From: JBAVQS01 sp049694275 | GTDB lineage: Bacteria; Chloroflexota; Anaerolineae; UBA4142; SHND01 | Reading direction: 5' to 3' | DNA: 57,693 nucleotides | Assembly (NCBI GenBank): GCA_049694275.1 | Contig: JBAVQS010000165.1 | Span: 1 to 57,693, forward strand | Part shown: in pieces, positions 49,548-57,693 of the stretch | Position numbering within the stretch: the stretch's first letter is position 1 | Layout: each line of letters starts with the position of its first letter | Position numbers and translations under genes: made by a program | Notes under the pieces: model-generated | Told to the model about the DNA's origin: nothing | Seen by the model: the letters and a program-made list of their open reading frames with translations, nothing else | The model's database searches: none

Positions 49548-51029
49548 CTATTGGGGCAGCCGCCGGCTCGCGCGGTGCCAGCCGCTGTGTAGACGGTCCG
49601 GTACGATCGGCCGGAAAGTCTGGTTGACGCGCATAAAAGCGATGGCGCCCGCTACGGCTAGGTCGCGCAGTTGCGTCGGGGCGAGCGGTTCTTCTTTGAC
49701 CGGACCGGCGTAGAACTCGGTCGTGTACTGGGCGTTTGCAAATTCCGGGTCGCGGATCGCCTGTTGCAGAAATGCAATGTTGGTGGCTGTGCCCGTCAGC
49801 TTGATTTCGCTCAGGACGCGTTCCATGCGCGCGTGACAGGCCGGCCGTTCGGCGTCCCAAACGTGAAGCTTGGCGATGAGGGGGTCATAGCCCGAAGGAA
49901 CATCGCAGCCGGAATAGACATAGGTATCGATGCGAACTTCGGGGCCGCTGGGCAACCGCACGCGGCGGAGCCGGCCCGGGCTGGGCATGAAATTCATGGC
50001 GGGGTCCTGCGCTCGCAGGTGGCAGGCCAGCGCGTGCCCCTGGAGCAGAACGTCCTGCTGTTTGCGATTCAATTGGCGTCCCGCGGCAATGTGAATCTGC
50101 TCGCGAACCAGATCGACCCGCGAGACCATCTCGGTCACCGGGTGGCTCATGTGGATGCGCGCTTTGATCTCTGTGAAATGGAACGCGCCGTTCTCGTCGA
50201 TGAGGAACTCGACCCCGCCGACATTTTCATAGTTAAAGAGGCGCGCAATGTCGAGCGCGGCCTGCCATAGCTCTTGCCGCTGCGCCGGGGTCAGGCAGGG
50301 CGCAGGCGATTCTTCGACGAGCTTTTGGTTCCCTTGAATCAGGCCGCCTTCTCGCTCTCCCAGGTGAATTATCTGCCCGTACCGGTCGGCGACAATCTGC
50401 ACGGTGATCTGGTGCGCAGGCAGAATCGCCTTTTCCAGATAGATAGCGCGGCTGCCATAGACCGCCTGGGCTTCGGCCTGTGCGCGGCGGGCCCATTCCT
50501 CCAGGTGATTGGCCGACCTTACGAGACGTTCACCGCGCCCGCGCCCGCCTTGGTGGGATTTGATAGCTACGGGATAGCCGAGCCGATCCGCCTCGGTTTT
50601 GAGCTCTTGGAGTTCATTCTCGTCATACGCCCGGGGGGAATGCTCGGTGGTCGCAAAGCCGGCTGCACGGACACGCGCCAGCGCGACGGTCTTGTCCAGC
50701 ACCTGTTCCATGACGGCGGCGGGTGGACCGATAAAAGTAATGCCGGCATCCCCACAGGCGCGGGCAAAAGCGGGGCTCTCGGCTAGGAACCCGTATCCGG
50801 GGTGAATGGCGTCCACCCCCTTCTCCTGCGCGATCCGCAGGATTGTCTGATGATTCGTAAATTCGCGCCGCGACGGGAGCAGGACACATTCGTTGGCCAG
50901 GCGAACGTGTAGCGAGCCCTGGTCAACCGATTCATAGAGTGCGACCGTCCGGATTCCCATCTCATGACAGGTCCGCTCGATACGCACTGCAATCTCGCCG
51001 CGATTGGCAACAAGTATCTTGGAAAACAT
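49548..51029 (-). CDS. Biotin carboxylase-like subunit with altered active site
   Basis: The 493 residues align end to end with biotin carboxylases: I-L-V-A-N-R-G-E-I-A start, H-P-G-Y-G-F-L-A-E, Lys in V-L-D-K-T, the R-G-R-G loop, and a C-terminal R-V-N-Q-T-F-R-P. Compared with E. coli AccC, several key positions differ. The glycine loop A-S-G-G-G-G-G-R-G reads S-H-Q-G-G-R-G-R-G. E-R-D-C-S-x-Q-R-R reads E-R-E-G-G-L-I-Q-G. E-x-N-x-R-x-Q-V-E-H reads E-I-K-A-R-I-H-M-S-H, so the catalytic Glu296 equivalent is Ser295, and Arg338 is His337. Glu288, Lys238 and Arg292 equivalents remain. It may be inactive or do different chemistry. The neighbouring CT and BCCP look normal. Confidence 0.88.
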   Translation of the reverse strand: MFSKILVANRGEIAVRIERTCHEMGIRTVALYESVDQGSLHVRLANECVLLPSRREFTNHQTILRIAQEKGVDAIHPGYGFLAESPAFARACGDAGITFIGPPAAVMEQVLDKTVALARVRAAGFATTEHSPRAYDENELQELKTEADRLGYPVAIKSHQGGRGRGERLVRSANHLEEWARRAQAEAQAVYGSRAIYLEKAILPAHQITVQIVADRYGQIIHLGEREGGLIQGNQKLVEESPAPCLTPAQRQELWQAALDIARLFNYENVGGVEFLIDENGAFHFTEIKARIHMSHPVTEMVSRVDLVREQIHIAAGRQLNRKQQDVLLQGHALACHLRAQDPAMNFMPSPGRLRRVRLPSGPEVRIDTYVYSGCDVPSGYDPLIAKLHVWDAERPACHARMERVLSEIKLTGTATNIAFLQQAIRDPEFANAQYTTEFYAGPVKEEPLAPTQLRDLAVAGAIAFMRVNQTFRPIVPDRLHSGWHRASRRLPQ

Positions 51030-51039
51030 ATGGGTAGAC

Positions 51040-52587
51040 CTACATGGGTGATATCCCGTGTTTCTTGGGAACGTGGTGCTCGCGCTTGCTGAGCGTAAAC
51101 TCGAGCGCGCGAATGAGCACGCGGCGCGTGTCCGCCGGCTCGATGACGTCGTCGATCAGCCCACGGGCGGCGGCGACGTAGGGATTATTGAATTTCTTTT
51201 CGTAATCGTCGACCAGTTCCTGCCGGCGCTTCTCCGGATGGGTCGCTTTTTTGATCTCGCCGCGGAACAGGATGTTGACGGCGCCTTCTGCGCCCATGAC
51301 CGCGATCTCGGCGTTGGGCCAGGCATAGAGTAGGTCGCCGCGGAGCCCCTTGCTGCTCATGACGCAATACGCGCCGCCATAGCTCTTGCGAAGAATGACC
51401 ATGAGCTTGGGCACGGTCGCCTCGCTATAGGCGTAAATCATGCGCGCCCCATTGCGGATAATACCCCCGTATTCCTGGTCCTTGCCCGGCAAAAAGCCGG
51501 GAACGTCCTGCAGGGTCACAATGGGAATGTTAAAGGCGTCGCAGGTGCGGATAAAGCGCGCCGTCTTGATCGACGCCTTGATGTCAATGCAGCCGGCGAG
51601 AACCATCGGCTGGTTGGCGACAAAGCCGACGACATAGCCGTTGAGCCGGCCAAACCCGACGACAATGTTCTCAGCCCAGAGGGCGTGGACCTCAAAGAAT
51701 CTGCCGTCGTCCACAAGCGAGGAAATCACCTTGCGCACATCGTACGGTTTGTGCGGCGCGGTTGGTACGATCTCTTCCAATTCCGGGCATTGGCGCTCGG
51801 GGTCGTCCGTAGGGCGGACATAGGGGGGGTCCTCATGGTTGTTCGAGGGGAGGTAGGTCAGAAGGGTCCGCACGGTCTCCAGGCACTGGCGGTCGTCTTT
51901 GGTCAAAAAGTGACAGACGCCGCTCTGCTGGCTGTGAATGAGTCCACCGCCCAGGTCCTCCTGGCTGATTTCTTCGCGCATGACGGCTTTGACGACGTCG
52001 GGACCGGTGATGAACATATAACTGTTCTCGGTCATGAGCACGAAATCGGTGAGTGCAGGGGAATAGACGGCGCCGCCCGCGCAGGGACCCATGATGATCG
52101 AGATTTGTGGAATGACGCCGGAGGCTTCGCAGTTAGCGTCGAACAGTTTGGCGTAGCCCGCCAGACTGTCCACGCCCTCCTGGATACGCGCCCCACCCGA
52201 ATCGTTCAGTGCGATAAAAGGGCAACCATATTCAAGGGCCATCTTCATCATCTTGACGATTTTCGCGGCGTGCATCTCGCCGAGCGATCCGCCGAGCACG
52301 CTCGCATCCTGCGCAGCCGCGCAGACGTGCCGCCCATTGACGAGACCATAGCCGGCGACGACGCCATCGCCGAGGCGGGAGCCTTTGCCGCCCATATAAC
52401 TCTCATAGCGCGGCGTGACCAGTGAATCGATTTCGGTAAAGGTCCCCGGATCAAAGAGCAGGTCAATGCGCTCGCGCGCCGTAAGCCGATTCTTTTTGTG
52501 CTGGGCGGTGACATCCTCCGGTGTCCCTTGCGAGATCTCTTTACGCCGGCGCAATTCCTGAATATAGGTCTGCATCTCTCGAATCAT
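51040..52587 (-). CDS. Acyl-CoA carboxylase carboxyltransferase subunit
   Basis: The 515-residue protein is a crotonase-fold carboxyltransferase of the propionyl/methylcrotonyl/acetyl-CoA carboxylase type. Marks are L-T-A-R-E-R-I-D-L-L near the start, the first oxyanion region N-D-S-G-G-A-R-I-Q-E-G-V, G-P-C-A-G-G-A-V-Y-S-P, and the second half D-V-P-G-F-L-P-G with S-Y-G-G-A-Y-C-V-M. It carboxylates an acyl-CoA using carboxybiotin, giving malonyl- or methylmalonyl-CoA. The PPTase stop overlaps its start (ATGA), and the biotin carboxylase starts 10 nt after its stop. Substrate preference is not decided by eye; propionyl-CoA is the commonest for this length. Confidence 0.93.
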   Translation of the reverse strand: MIREMQTYIQELRRRKEISQGTPEDVTAQHKKNRLTARERIDLLFDPGTFTEIDSLVTPRYESYMGGKGSRLGDGVVAGYGLVNGRHVCAAAQDASVLGGSLGEMHAAKIVKMMKMALEYGCPFIALNDSGGARIQEGVDSLAGYAKLFDANCEASGVIPQISIIMGPCAGGAVYSPALTDFVLMTENSYMFITGPDVVKAVMREEISQEDLGGGLIHSQQSGVCHFLTKDDRQCLETVRTLLTYLPSNNHEDPPYVRPTDDPERQCPELEEIVPTAPHKPYDVRKVISSLVDDGRFFEVHALWAENIVVGFGRLNGYVVGFVANQPMVLAGCIDIKASIKTARFIRTCDAFNIPIVTLQDVPGFLPGKDQEYGGIIRNGARMIYAYSEATVPKLMVILRKSYGGAYCVMSSKGLRGDLLYAWPNAEIAVMGAEGAVNILFRGEIKKATHPEKRRQELVDDYEKKFNNPYVAAARGLIDDVIEPADTRRVLIRALEFTLSKREHHVPKKHGISPM

Positions 52588-53387
52588 TCGGGGCTCCCCT
52601 CGATCCTATTCTTGATTATCGGCTCCCTATCGGGTCCGTTCTCTTTTCCATCGGTCCGCGTCTCGGCTACCAGTGTCAGCACATAATTCGGAATCGCACG
52701 CCACCACCCGCACAACTTGGGGGCTGACGCAAAAAACTCCATATTACAATAAACTTCAAAGCTCTTCCAAATTCGAGCTGGTTCCAGCTCGGGCTCGATC
52801 AGGCAGGTCACAGCGCGCGTATCCACACTCAGCCCGACGCGGAGCGCTTTGAGCGCCGCCTCTTTGGCGCTCCAGATGGCAATGACCGTGCGATCCCGCG
52901 CCGCGATCGGCGCACGCGCGACGAGGGCGCGTTCTTCGGCGGTCAAGTAATCGGCGATAAAGGTCTCGGATTGTGGTTCGATCTGTTCGATATCCGCGCC
53001 GAGACGACGCCCATCCTCGACAACTGCGCACAGGCTATAGTCGCCGCGATGACTGATGGATAGAACCAGCCCGGGCAGAGCCACGGAAGCGGTTGTGCCA
53101 TTCCCGGCCGGCCCGGTGGGTGAGGCAAGAGTAATGAATGGCGCGCCGTCGGCGTCGTTGGCGATCGTGAGCGCCTGGAGATCGATCCGGTCGCCACTCT
53201 CTAAAGTAATGATGGATTGAACTAACTGTTTGGCGGTCCAGCGTCCTAGCAGCCACTCGCGTCGTCGCTTGCCCACCTTGAACGTCGCCCATTTTGCCTC
53301 TTCGGCGGCGCTGAGCAATCCTGTCGGCGGCGCCCCATGGGCAAGCTCAGGATGTGCAGTGAACGATTCCAGTAACCAGTGAATCAT
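52584..53387 (-). CDS. Sfp-type 4'-phosphopantetheinyl transferase
   Basis: The 267-residue protein has the Sfp-type motifs. The N-terminal half has F-K-V-G-K-R-R-R-E-W-L-L-G-R-W. The Mg site reads L-G-A-D-I-E-Q-I-E (Asp and Glu conserved, Ala where Ile is usual), and the catalytic helix is W-S-A-K-E-A-A-L-K-A-L. Length is about 30 residues above typical. It transfers phosphopantetheine from CoA to carrier domains, most probably those of the synthase encoded 80 nt upstream. It overlaps the carboxyltransferase start by 4 nt, so it is translated in the same operon. Confidence 0.9.
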   Translation of the reverse strand: MIHWLLESFTAHPELAHGAPPTGLLSAAEEAKWATFKVGKRRREWLLGRWTAKQLVQSIITLESGDRIDLQALTIANDADGAPFITLASPTGPAGNGTTASVALPGLVLSISHRGDYSLCAVVEDGRRLGADIEQIEPQSETFIADYLTAEERALVARAPIAARDRTVIAIWSAKEAALKALRVGLSVDTRAVTCLIEPELEPARIWKSFEVYCNMEFFASAPKLCGWWRAIPNYVLTLVAETRTDGKENGPDREPIIKNRIEGSPE

Positions 53388-53412
53388 GTACGAGTGGTCA
53401 GTGGACCGTGTG

Positions 53413-53465
53413 CAGTGATCAGAAACAGCTCGAACTGTTCACTGTCCACCGCCCACTGATCACTG
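53413..53465. repeat. Nested inverted repeats between synthase and PPTase genes
   Basis: CAGTGATCAG (53413-53422) and CTGATCACTG (53456-53465) are perfect inverted copies. Inside, AACAG/CTGTT make a small hairpin, and GTGGAC/GTCCAC (53401-53406, 53444-53449) can pair in an alternative structure. There is no T-run. It may stabilise or process the operon mRNA. Confidence 0.5.
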
Positions 53466-53467
53466 TT

Positions 53468-56400
53468 CTAACCCAGCGCAATGGTGCGATAGCCTTCAAG
53501 CATCACATAGACGTTGCCGTTCTGATCCAACACCCGGGCGTTGAATTCGGCGCCGTTATTCACGGCCTCGACGGTTGCATAAAAATGCTGGCCCGCGGCC
53601 GGTTCCGGCTGGCGGTAGACACAGACTGTGCGAATCGCCAGCGGCAGAGCCATGACGCCCCTACGCTTGATCTCCCAGATCCCTGCCGTCTGGAAACAGA
53701 GTTCGATGAGGCGTGGCGCCATGACCATGGTGGTATCGGCGGGGCTGACATCCGGCGGCAGGTTCTCGGCCATCAAGCCTATTACTTGAACACCGTTGAG
53801 GCCAACTCGTTCCAATACCCGGTAGGCGGGACCATGGAAATAAAGCCTGTAAATCGCTTCTCGATCTACCAATTCCGGCATTCCTTCCAGTGTGGGCGCA
53901 GTGACCGGGGTAGGGGGAAAAATCGGGCGACGGGTAAGCCTGGCCGTCCCGATAAAATGCACCTTTTCCTGCGGCGGCATTTCCGCGCGGGGTAGCGTGG
54001 TCGCCGAGTTGATACGCGCATGCATGACCAGTTCGCCCTGGGCTGCGGGGTGAACCGTCGCGTTCAGGTGCAGGGTCTGTGGCTGCATTCGGAAGAACTT
54101 GAACGGTCGTTGGAAGGCGACATTTTCCACTGCCGCGATCTCGTAATCGGGGGCGAGCATGCAGGCCAATTCGGCGAACGTTTCAATGCCCATCACCCCC
54201 GGCAGTAGGGGCGTGCCGTTCATTTGATGGTCATAGAGGAACGGCTGCTCGCTGGGATCAAGTATCGTTTCCACCTCCAGTCCGCCATAGAGTTTGTGTG
54301 CTTTGACGTTGCCGATCATCGGTGAGGTGGTCGAACAGCCGCAGCGCCAGTTCGTGGCCTTGTTCGGGTCGAGGCCGCCGTGCGCATCCCATTCCTGTTC
54401 AAGTATGCCGAGGCGCCCGGCGACGAGGATCTCGCCGCGGAAATTGCCAGCCGCCGTGAGCTCGCGACGTACGGTCGGTACACCCGATTCAGGCGAAAGC
54501 ATCTCGATGCCCGCCAGTTCCATGAGCTTGGGAATCGACCCACGCGTCGCCATGCCGATACCGCCCCATGCGGTCCAATCGATGGCAATGCCGCGTGTCT
54601 CGGGCCGCCAGCGGCGGAGGCTGCTCGTGATCTTGCAGAGCAGGTCATTCGCCGCGCTATAGTCGGTCTGGCCGTTGTTGCCAAATCGCCCGGCGACCGA
54701 GCTAAAGACAACCGTCGCCCCAATCGGCATGCCCTGCGCCGCGTGCAAGAGATGGAAGAAGCCATCTGCTTTAACATCAAAGACCAGGTCGAATTGTTGG
54801 GGGTCCTTGTCTGGCAGCGCGCGGCTGATTTCAAGACCGCCCGCATGCACAATGACATCGATGTGGCCGTGCCGCTGCCGAATCTCATCCACGATTGCCG
54901 TAACAGCAGGCCCGTCGAGCAGGTTGACCGCGCGATAGTACGCCGTTCCACCGGCGCCCTCGACCGATTCGATGGCGCGCTGCGCGGCCTCTTCGCGCTC
55001 AATGTCCAGGATCTGCTTGTCGATCCTGGCCGGCGTTGGGCGGTCGCCTTCGGCTTGGGCCTCCTGGATCAGCCGCGCTTGGAGCGTTTTTTTGTCGGTG
55101 CGAAAGAGCGCGACATGCGGGTCGCCCGGCGCGGGCGCGGGGACGAGGTCGAGGAGATAGAAACTGCCGCCGCTTGCCGCCGCAAGGTCGCCGATGATTG
55201 CACTTGTAATGCCGCCCGCTGCGCCCGTGACGACGATTACGCTGTTCCGGTCGAGCGTCATCCCCGGCGCCGCGTCGTTCACCGGCCGTTCTTCCAACGC
55301 GATGCCGAAACGCGAGTCGTTCCAGTAGCCTACCTCGACTACCCCCGGATCGCTCAGGGTCTCGGCGATCAGCAGCGGGGCGATCTCGGCGTTGTCGCCG
55401 AAATCCACGACCTTGACGAGGGCCTGTGTCCGCTCCCGCTTGTACGCCTTTGTAAAACCGGTGACGGCGCCGCCAAGCGGAGCGGTCGCGCCTTCGGGGT
55501 TGTACCCATGCAGACCGCCCAGGCGTGTCGCCGAGATGAGGAACGTGCCTGGCGTCGCGATAGACTCGTACAGGCCGCGCATGACGGTATAAAGATTCTT
55601 GACGCGAACCCGGTTCAACTCGCGCCAATTCTCGACGCTCATCGCCTCGATGGATGGCTCGACATCCAGCGCGGCAAGCCAATAGACGCCGTGGACCGGA
55701 CCTTCGCTGAGCCATGTCTTGATCTGCGTGTCGAGCGCACCGGCTGTCGCGTGTGGGTCCAATATCAGCGGCGTCACGCCCAGTTCTCGGAGCTGGCTGA
55801 TCAGCGCCTGCGCGATGCCCGCCTGATCGGGCATGACGACGACGCGGTTATTGCCGTTCAGCATTACCCCTGTTGCCTTGCACAGGTCGAGCGCGGGACG
55901 TAATACGGGGATGGGGACGCGCCGTGGCGCCTCGTTCGCTTTTGCGATTGATCCCAGCAGCGGCCTCGACACTCCCGGTCCCGGCTTGTACTCCACCTGG
56001 ACGTCAGGGGTGGGAGCTAAAGGGGCGGTTGCAGTTGCCTGCGTCCCAATTCCCTCCTTGACGAATGTGATTACCCTGGCCAGGGTCGTATAATCGCGCA
56101 GCCTGAGATTATCGCGCCGTGGGATGTTGAAAGCCTCGCGGATAGCGGCAAAGACTTCGGCCTGCTTGACCGTATCGATGCCCAGGTCCGCTTCAAGGTC
56201 CAGATCAAGATCAAGCATCTCGCTGGGGTACCCGGTTTTACTCGCGACAATCTCCAGCACCTTTCCGGCAATCGAATCAAAAGCGGCTGGTGGTCGGTGG
56301 TCAGCCGGTACGACTGCAAGCTGGGACCTGTCCGGCTCTGTATTCTGTTTGCTATCCACAACGGTTCGTTGCTCTCCGGCGAATGCCGGTTCTTGGGGGA

Positions 56401-57693
56401 AAACTGTAGACCCCGCCCCGTTACTTGCCGGCGAAGGCAGGCGCGCCGGGGAGGGCTGCGCGCTCAATTCCGGTTTGCTTTCGCGGACATACTCTATCAC
56501 CCTGGCCAGCGTCGGATAATCGCGCAGTTTGAGATTGTCGCGTCGTGGAATGGAAAACTCTTCTCGAATCGCGGCAAACGTTTCTGCTTGCTTGACCGTA
56601 TCAATGCCGAGGTCCGCTTCAAGATCGAGATCGAGCGACAGCATGTCCTTGGGATAACCGGTCTTTTCCGCGACAATATCGAGTACCTTTTCCGCAATGT
56701 TCGCGGAAGTGATTGGCAGTGTGTTGCCCGTGCTTTGTGGTCGTATTTCTACCGTTGTTGGTTGTTTGTCTGTGGCCTGCTGTTGACGGCTATCGGAAGT
56801 CTCCCCGGAGAAGGCCCCGCCCATTGGATGGTCGGCAGTCACTTGCGCTGTCTTGCCATTCCACGAGACGGGCAGCGTGGAGATCGGGGAGGGCTCACCG
56901 GCGGGTTTGTGTCCATTCCCACCGGCCGGCTCAACCGGCGCAGGGGCCGGGATGGGGGATGGCATCGGGGCGGGCCATTGCACAACCGGCGCGTAGGGGG
57001 TAGCCAGCGAACGGCCATCGCCGCTCACTGTCCTTACCGTCGGCCCTGTACCGCGCCGCCAGGCGCTCGGCGCGGGTGTCCGCGTTGGCGCGCCCTGCGT
57101 TTGGATGCGGAGCACGCGCTTGACCACCTCGGTCTCGGCGCGATCATAGCCGCTCACGTCGGCCAGCCAGCGGTCGTACATCGGCTTGTTCTCGACACGG
57201 TCCGCGCCGCCCGGCACGCGCCGCGTGAGGGTCATGGCGATTTGCGAGCCAAAGCCCGCGGCAAGGTGCAGCGCATACCGGACCGGATAGTGGCCCCCGC
57301 GCGAGAAATTTAAGGCGCCCAGATCGGGGTCCACCTCTTTGTAATTCGGGATCGGCGGGACGATGCCGTATTCAAGAATCTTGACTGCGATGACATCCTC
57401 GATGCCGACGCCCATGGGGTGGCCGGTAAAACCTTTGGTATTTGCGACGATGATCTGGTTCGCCGTGTGTCCAAAGACCTGGCGCAAGGCGACCACCTCG
57501 GCCGAGGCGCTGCCGCCGCGCGCCGGGGTAAAGGTCTCGTGCGACATGAATACGGTCTCGGGCGCGATGGCATAGCGGTTCAACCCAAAGCGGCGTTCGG
57601 CGCTCATCACCAGGTCTTCCATCACCTGCGCAATATGATTGACGTCGAGCCGTGTGCCGTGGAACGCGCTGTTGTTCATCATGCTGCTCAGCA
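53468..57693 (-). CDS. Type I polyketide/fatty-acid-synthase-like protein: KS (partial)-ACP-ACP-KR-DH
   Basis: The reading frame is open to the window edge, so the N terminus is missing; 1407 residues are visible. Numbers count from the first Met (57682). Residues 1-160 are the end of a ketosynthase with S-H-E-T-F-T-P and N-T-K-G-F-T-G-H-P, which supply both catalytic histidines; the Cys lies outside. A Pro-rich linker follows. Two ACP domains (about 330-400 and 470-545) each carry D-L-G-I-D-T-V-K-Q-A-E, with Thr362 and Thr504 where Ser normally carries phosphopantetheine. The ketoreductase has V-V-T-G-A-A-G-G and Ser/Tyr1008-x-x-x-Asn. The C-terminal hot-dog dehydratase has His1152 in D-H-Q-M-N-G-T-P-L-L-P-G. 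The order resembles PUFA-synthase-like enzymes. Product unknown. Confidence 0.88.
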   Translation of the reverse strand, partial: LSSMMNNSAFHGTRLDVNHIAQVMEDLVMSAERRFGLNRYAIAPETVFMSHETFTPARGGSASAEVVALRQVFGHTANQIIVANTKGFTGHPMGVGIEDVIAVKILEYGIVPPIPNYKEVDPDLGALNFSRGGHYPVRYALHLAAGFGSQIAMTLTRRVPGGADRVENKPMYDRWLADVSGYDRAETEVVKRVLRIQTQGAPTRTPAPSAWRRGTGPTVRTVSGDGRSLATPYAPVVQWPAPMPSPIPAPAPVEPAGGNGHKPAGEPSPISTLPVSWNGKTAQVTADHPMGGAFSGETSDSRQQQATDKQPTTVEIRPQSTGNTLPITSANIAEKVLDIVAEKTGYPKDMLSLDLDLEADLGIDTVKQAETFAAIREEFSIPRRDNLKLRDYPTLARVIEYVRESKPELSAQPSPARLPSPASNGAGSTVFPQEPAFAGEQRTVVDSKQNTEPDRSQLAVVPADHRPPAAFDSIAGKVLEIVASKTGYPSEMLDLDLDLEADLGIDTVKQAEVFAAIREAFNIPRRDNLRLRDYTTLARVITFVKEGIGTQATATAPLAPTPDVQVEYKPGPGVSRPLLGSIAKANEAPRRVPIPVLRPALDLCKATGVMLNGNNRVVVMPDQAGIAQALISQLRELGVTPLILDPHATAGALDTQIKTWLSEGPVHGVYWLAALDVEPSIEAMSVENWRELNRVRVKNLYTVMRGLYESIATPGTFLISATRLGGLHGYNPEGATAPLGGAVTGFTKAYKRERTQALVKVVDFGDNAEIAPLLIAETLSDPGVVEVGYWNDSRFGIALEERPVNDAAPGMTLDRNSVIVVTGAAGGITSAIIGDLAAASGGSFYLLDLVPAPAPGDPHVALFRTDKKTLQARLIQEAQAEGDRPTPARIDKQILDIEREEAAQRAIESVEGAGGTAYYRAVNLLDGPAVTAIVDEIRQRHGHIDVIVHAGGLEISRALPDKDPQQFDLVFDVKADGFFHLLHAAQGMPIGATVVFSSVAGRFGNNGQTDYSAANDLLCKITSSLRRWRPETRGIAIDWTAWGGIGMATRGSIPKLMELAGIEMLSPESGVPTVRRELTAAGNFRGEILVAGRLGILEQEWDAHGGLDPNKATNWRCGCSTTSPMIGNVKAHKLYGGLEVETILDPSEQPFLYDHQMNGTPLLPGVMGIETFAELACMLAPDYEIAAVENVAFQRPFKFFRMQPQTLHLNATVHPAAQGELVMHARINSATTLPRAEMPPQEKVHFIGTARLTRRPIFPPTPVTAPTLEGMPELVDREAIYRLYFHGPAYRVLERVGLNGVQVIGLMAENLPPDVSPADTTMVMAPRLIELCFQTAGIWEIKRRGVMALPLAIRTVCVYRQPEPAAGQHFYATVEAVNNGAEFNARVLDQNGNVYVMLEGYRTIALG

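Noticed and set aside
54380..55903. Long open frame (507 codons) on the plus strand opposite the synthase gene
   Set aside because: It is an antisense shadow of high-GC codon use. The minus strand encodes recognisable KR motifs here, and the plus product is Arg/Asp-rich without any motif.

Overview
The window is high-GC bacterial chromosome, almost fully coding, with tight operons on both strands. I see no rRNA, tRNA, CRISPR array or transposase gene, and no gap above 300 bases without a gene. The gene content suggests a member of the Chloroflexota, probably Anaerolineae-like, from an environmental genome. The reasons are Thr-Pro-Thr-rich surface proteins, a lipoprotein with an NBR1-type Ig-like domain, many lipoproteins and single-membrane-anchored proteins, no outer-membrane machinery, and short palindromic intergenic repeats. 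This placement is inference and was not computed.

Layout. 1-8444 (+): five-gene cell-envelope operon with three Ig-like repeat proteins carrying a C-terminal membrane segment, one Thr/Pro-rich protein with an N-terminal anchor, and an M23-like peptidase. 8546-12826 (+): MFS transporter, sphingosine-1-phosphate-lyase-like PLP enzyme and class-C-type serine hydrolase. 12869-14443 (-): arginine/ornithine/DAP-type decarboxylase. 14667-17384 (+): PspA-like coiled-coil protein and a membrane-anchored solute-binding/OmpA-like fusion, converging on 17395-21803 (-), a ClpB-like AAA+ protein with an apparently dead first ATPase module and two unknown proteins. 21977-22937: SRPBCC protein and a YbeD-family protein. 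23103-32474 (+): signalling operon with a receiver, CheR, CheB, two kinase-less membrane GAF sensors, a hybrid kinase with three receivers, and a receiver-HD-GYP protein. 32639-34157 (+): two-subunit class I fumarase. 34211-43148 (-): secreted esterase, lipoproteins, a GH4 glycosidase and a beta-propeller protein. 43347-47641 (-): GH38-like protein and methyltransferase. 47889-48986 (+): CpXC-type protein. 49029-57693 (-): operon of a polyketide/fatty-acid-synthase-type megaprotein (truncated by the window edge), a phosphopantetheinyl transferase, and acyl-CoA carboxylase carboxyltransferase, biotin carboxylase and biotin carrier.

How the genes work together. The last operon looks like a self-contained lipid or polyketide system: carboxylase for extender units, PPTase for carrier activation, and a KS-ACP-ACP-KR-DH synthase. 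Its sequence is odd in two ways. Both ACP domains have Thr where the phosphopantetheine Ser should be, and the biotin carboxylase has lost several catalytic residues. The signalling operon couples membrane sensing and methylation-type adaptation enzymes to a hybrid kinase and probable cyclic-di-GMP turnover, without visible chemoreceptor, CheA or CheW. The PspA / OmpA-fusion / AAA+ block looks like an envelope-stress or membrane-maintenance system that I cannot match to a named one.

Non-coding structure includes well-spaced sigma70-like promoters (14536-14564, 14478-14506, 21832-21860, 47824-47852, 47673-47701), convincing intrinsic terminators (40582-40616, 37134-37173), and at least two families of dispersed palindromic elements.
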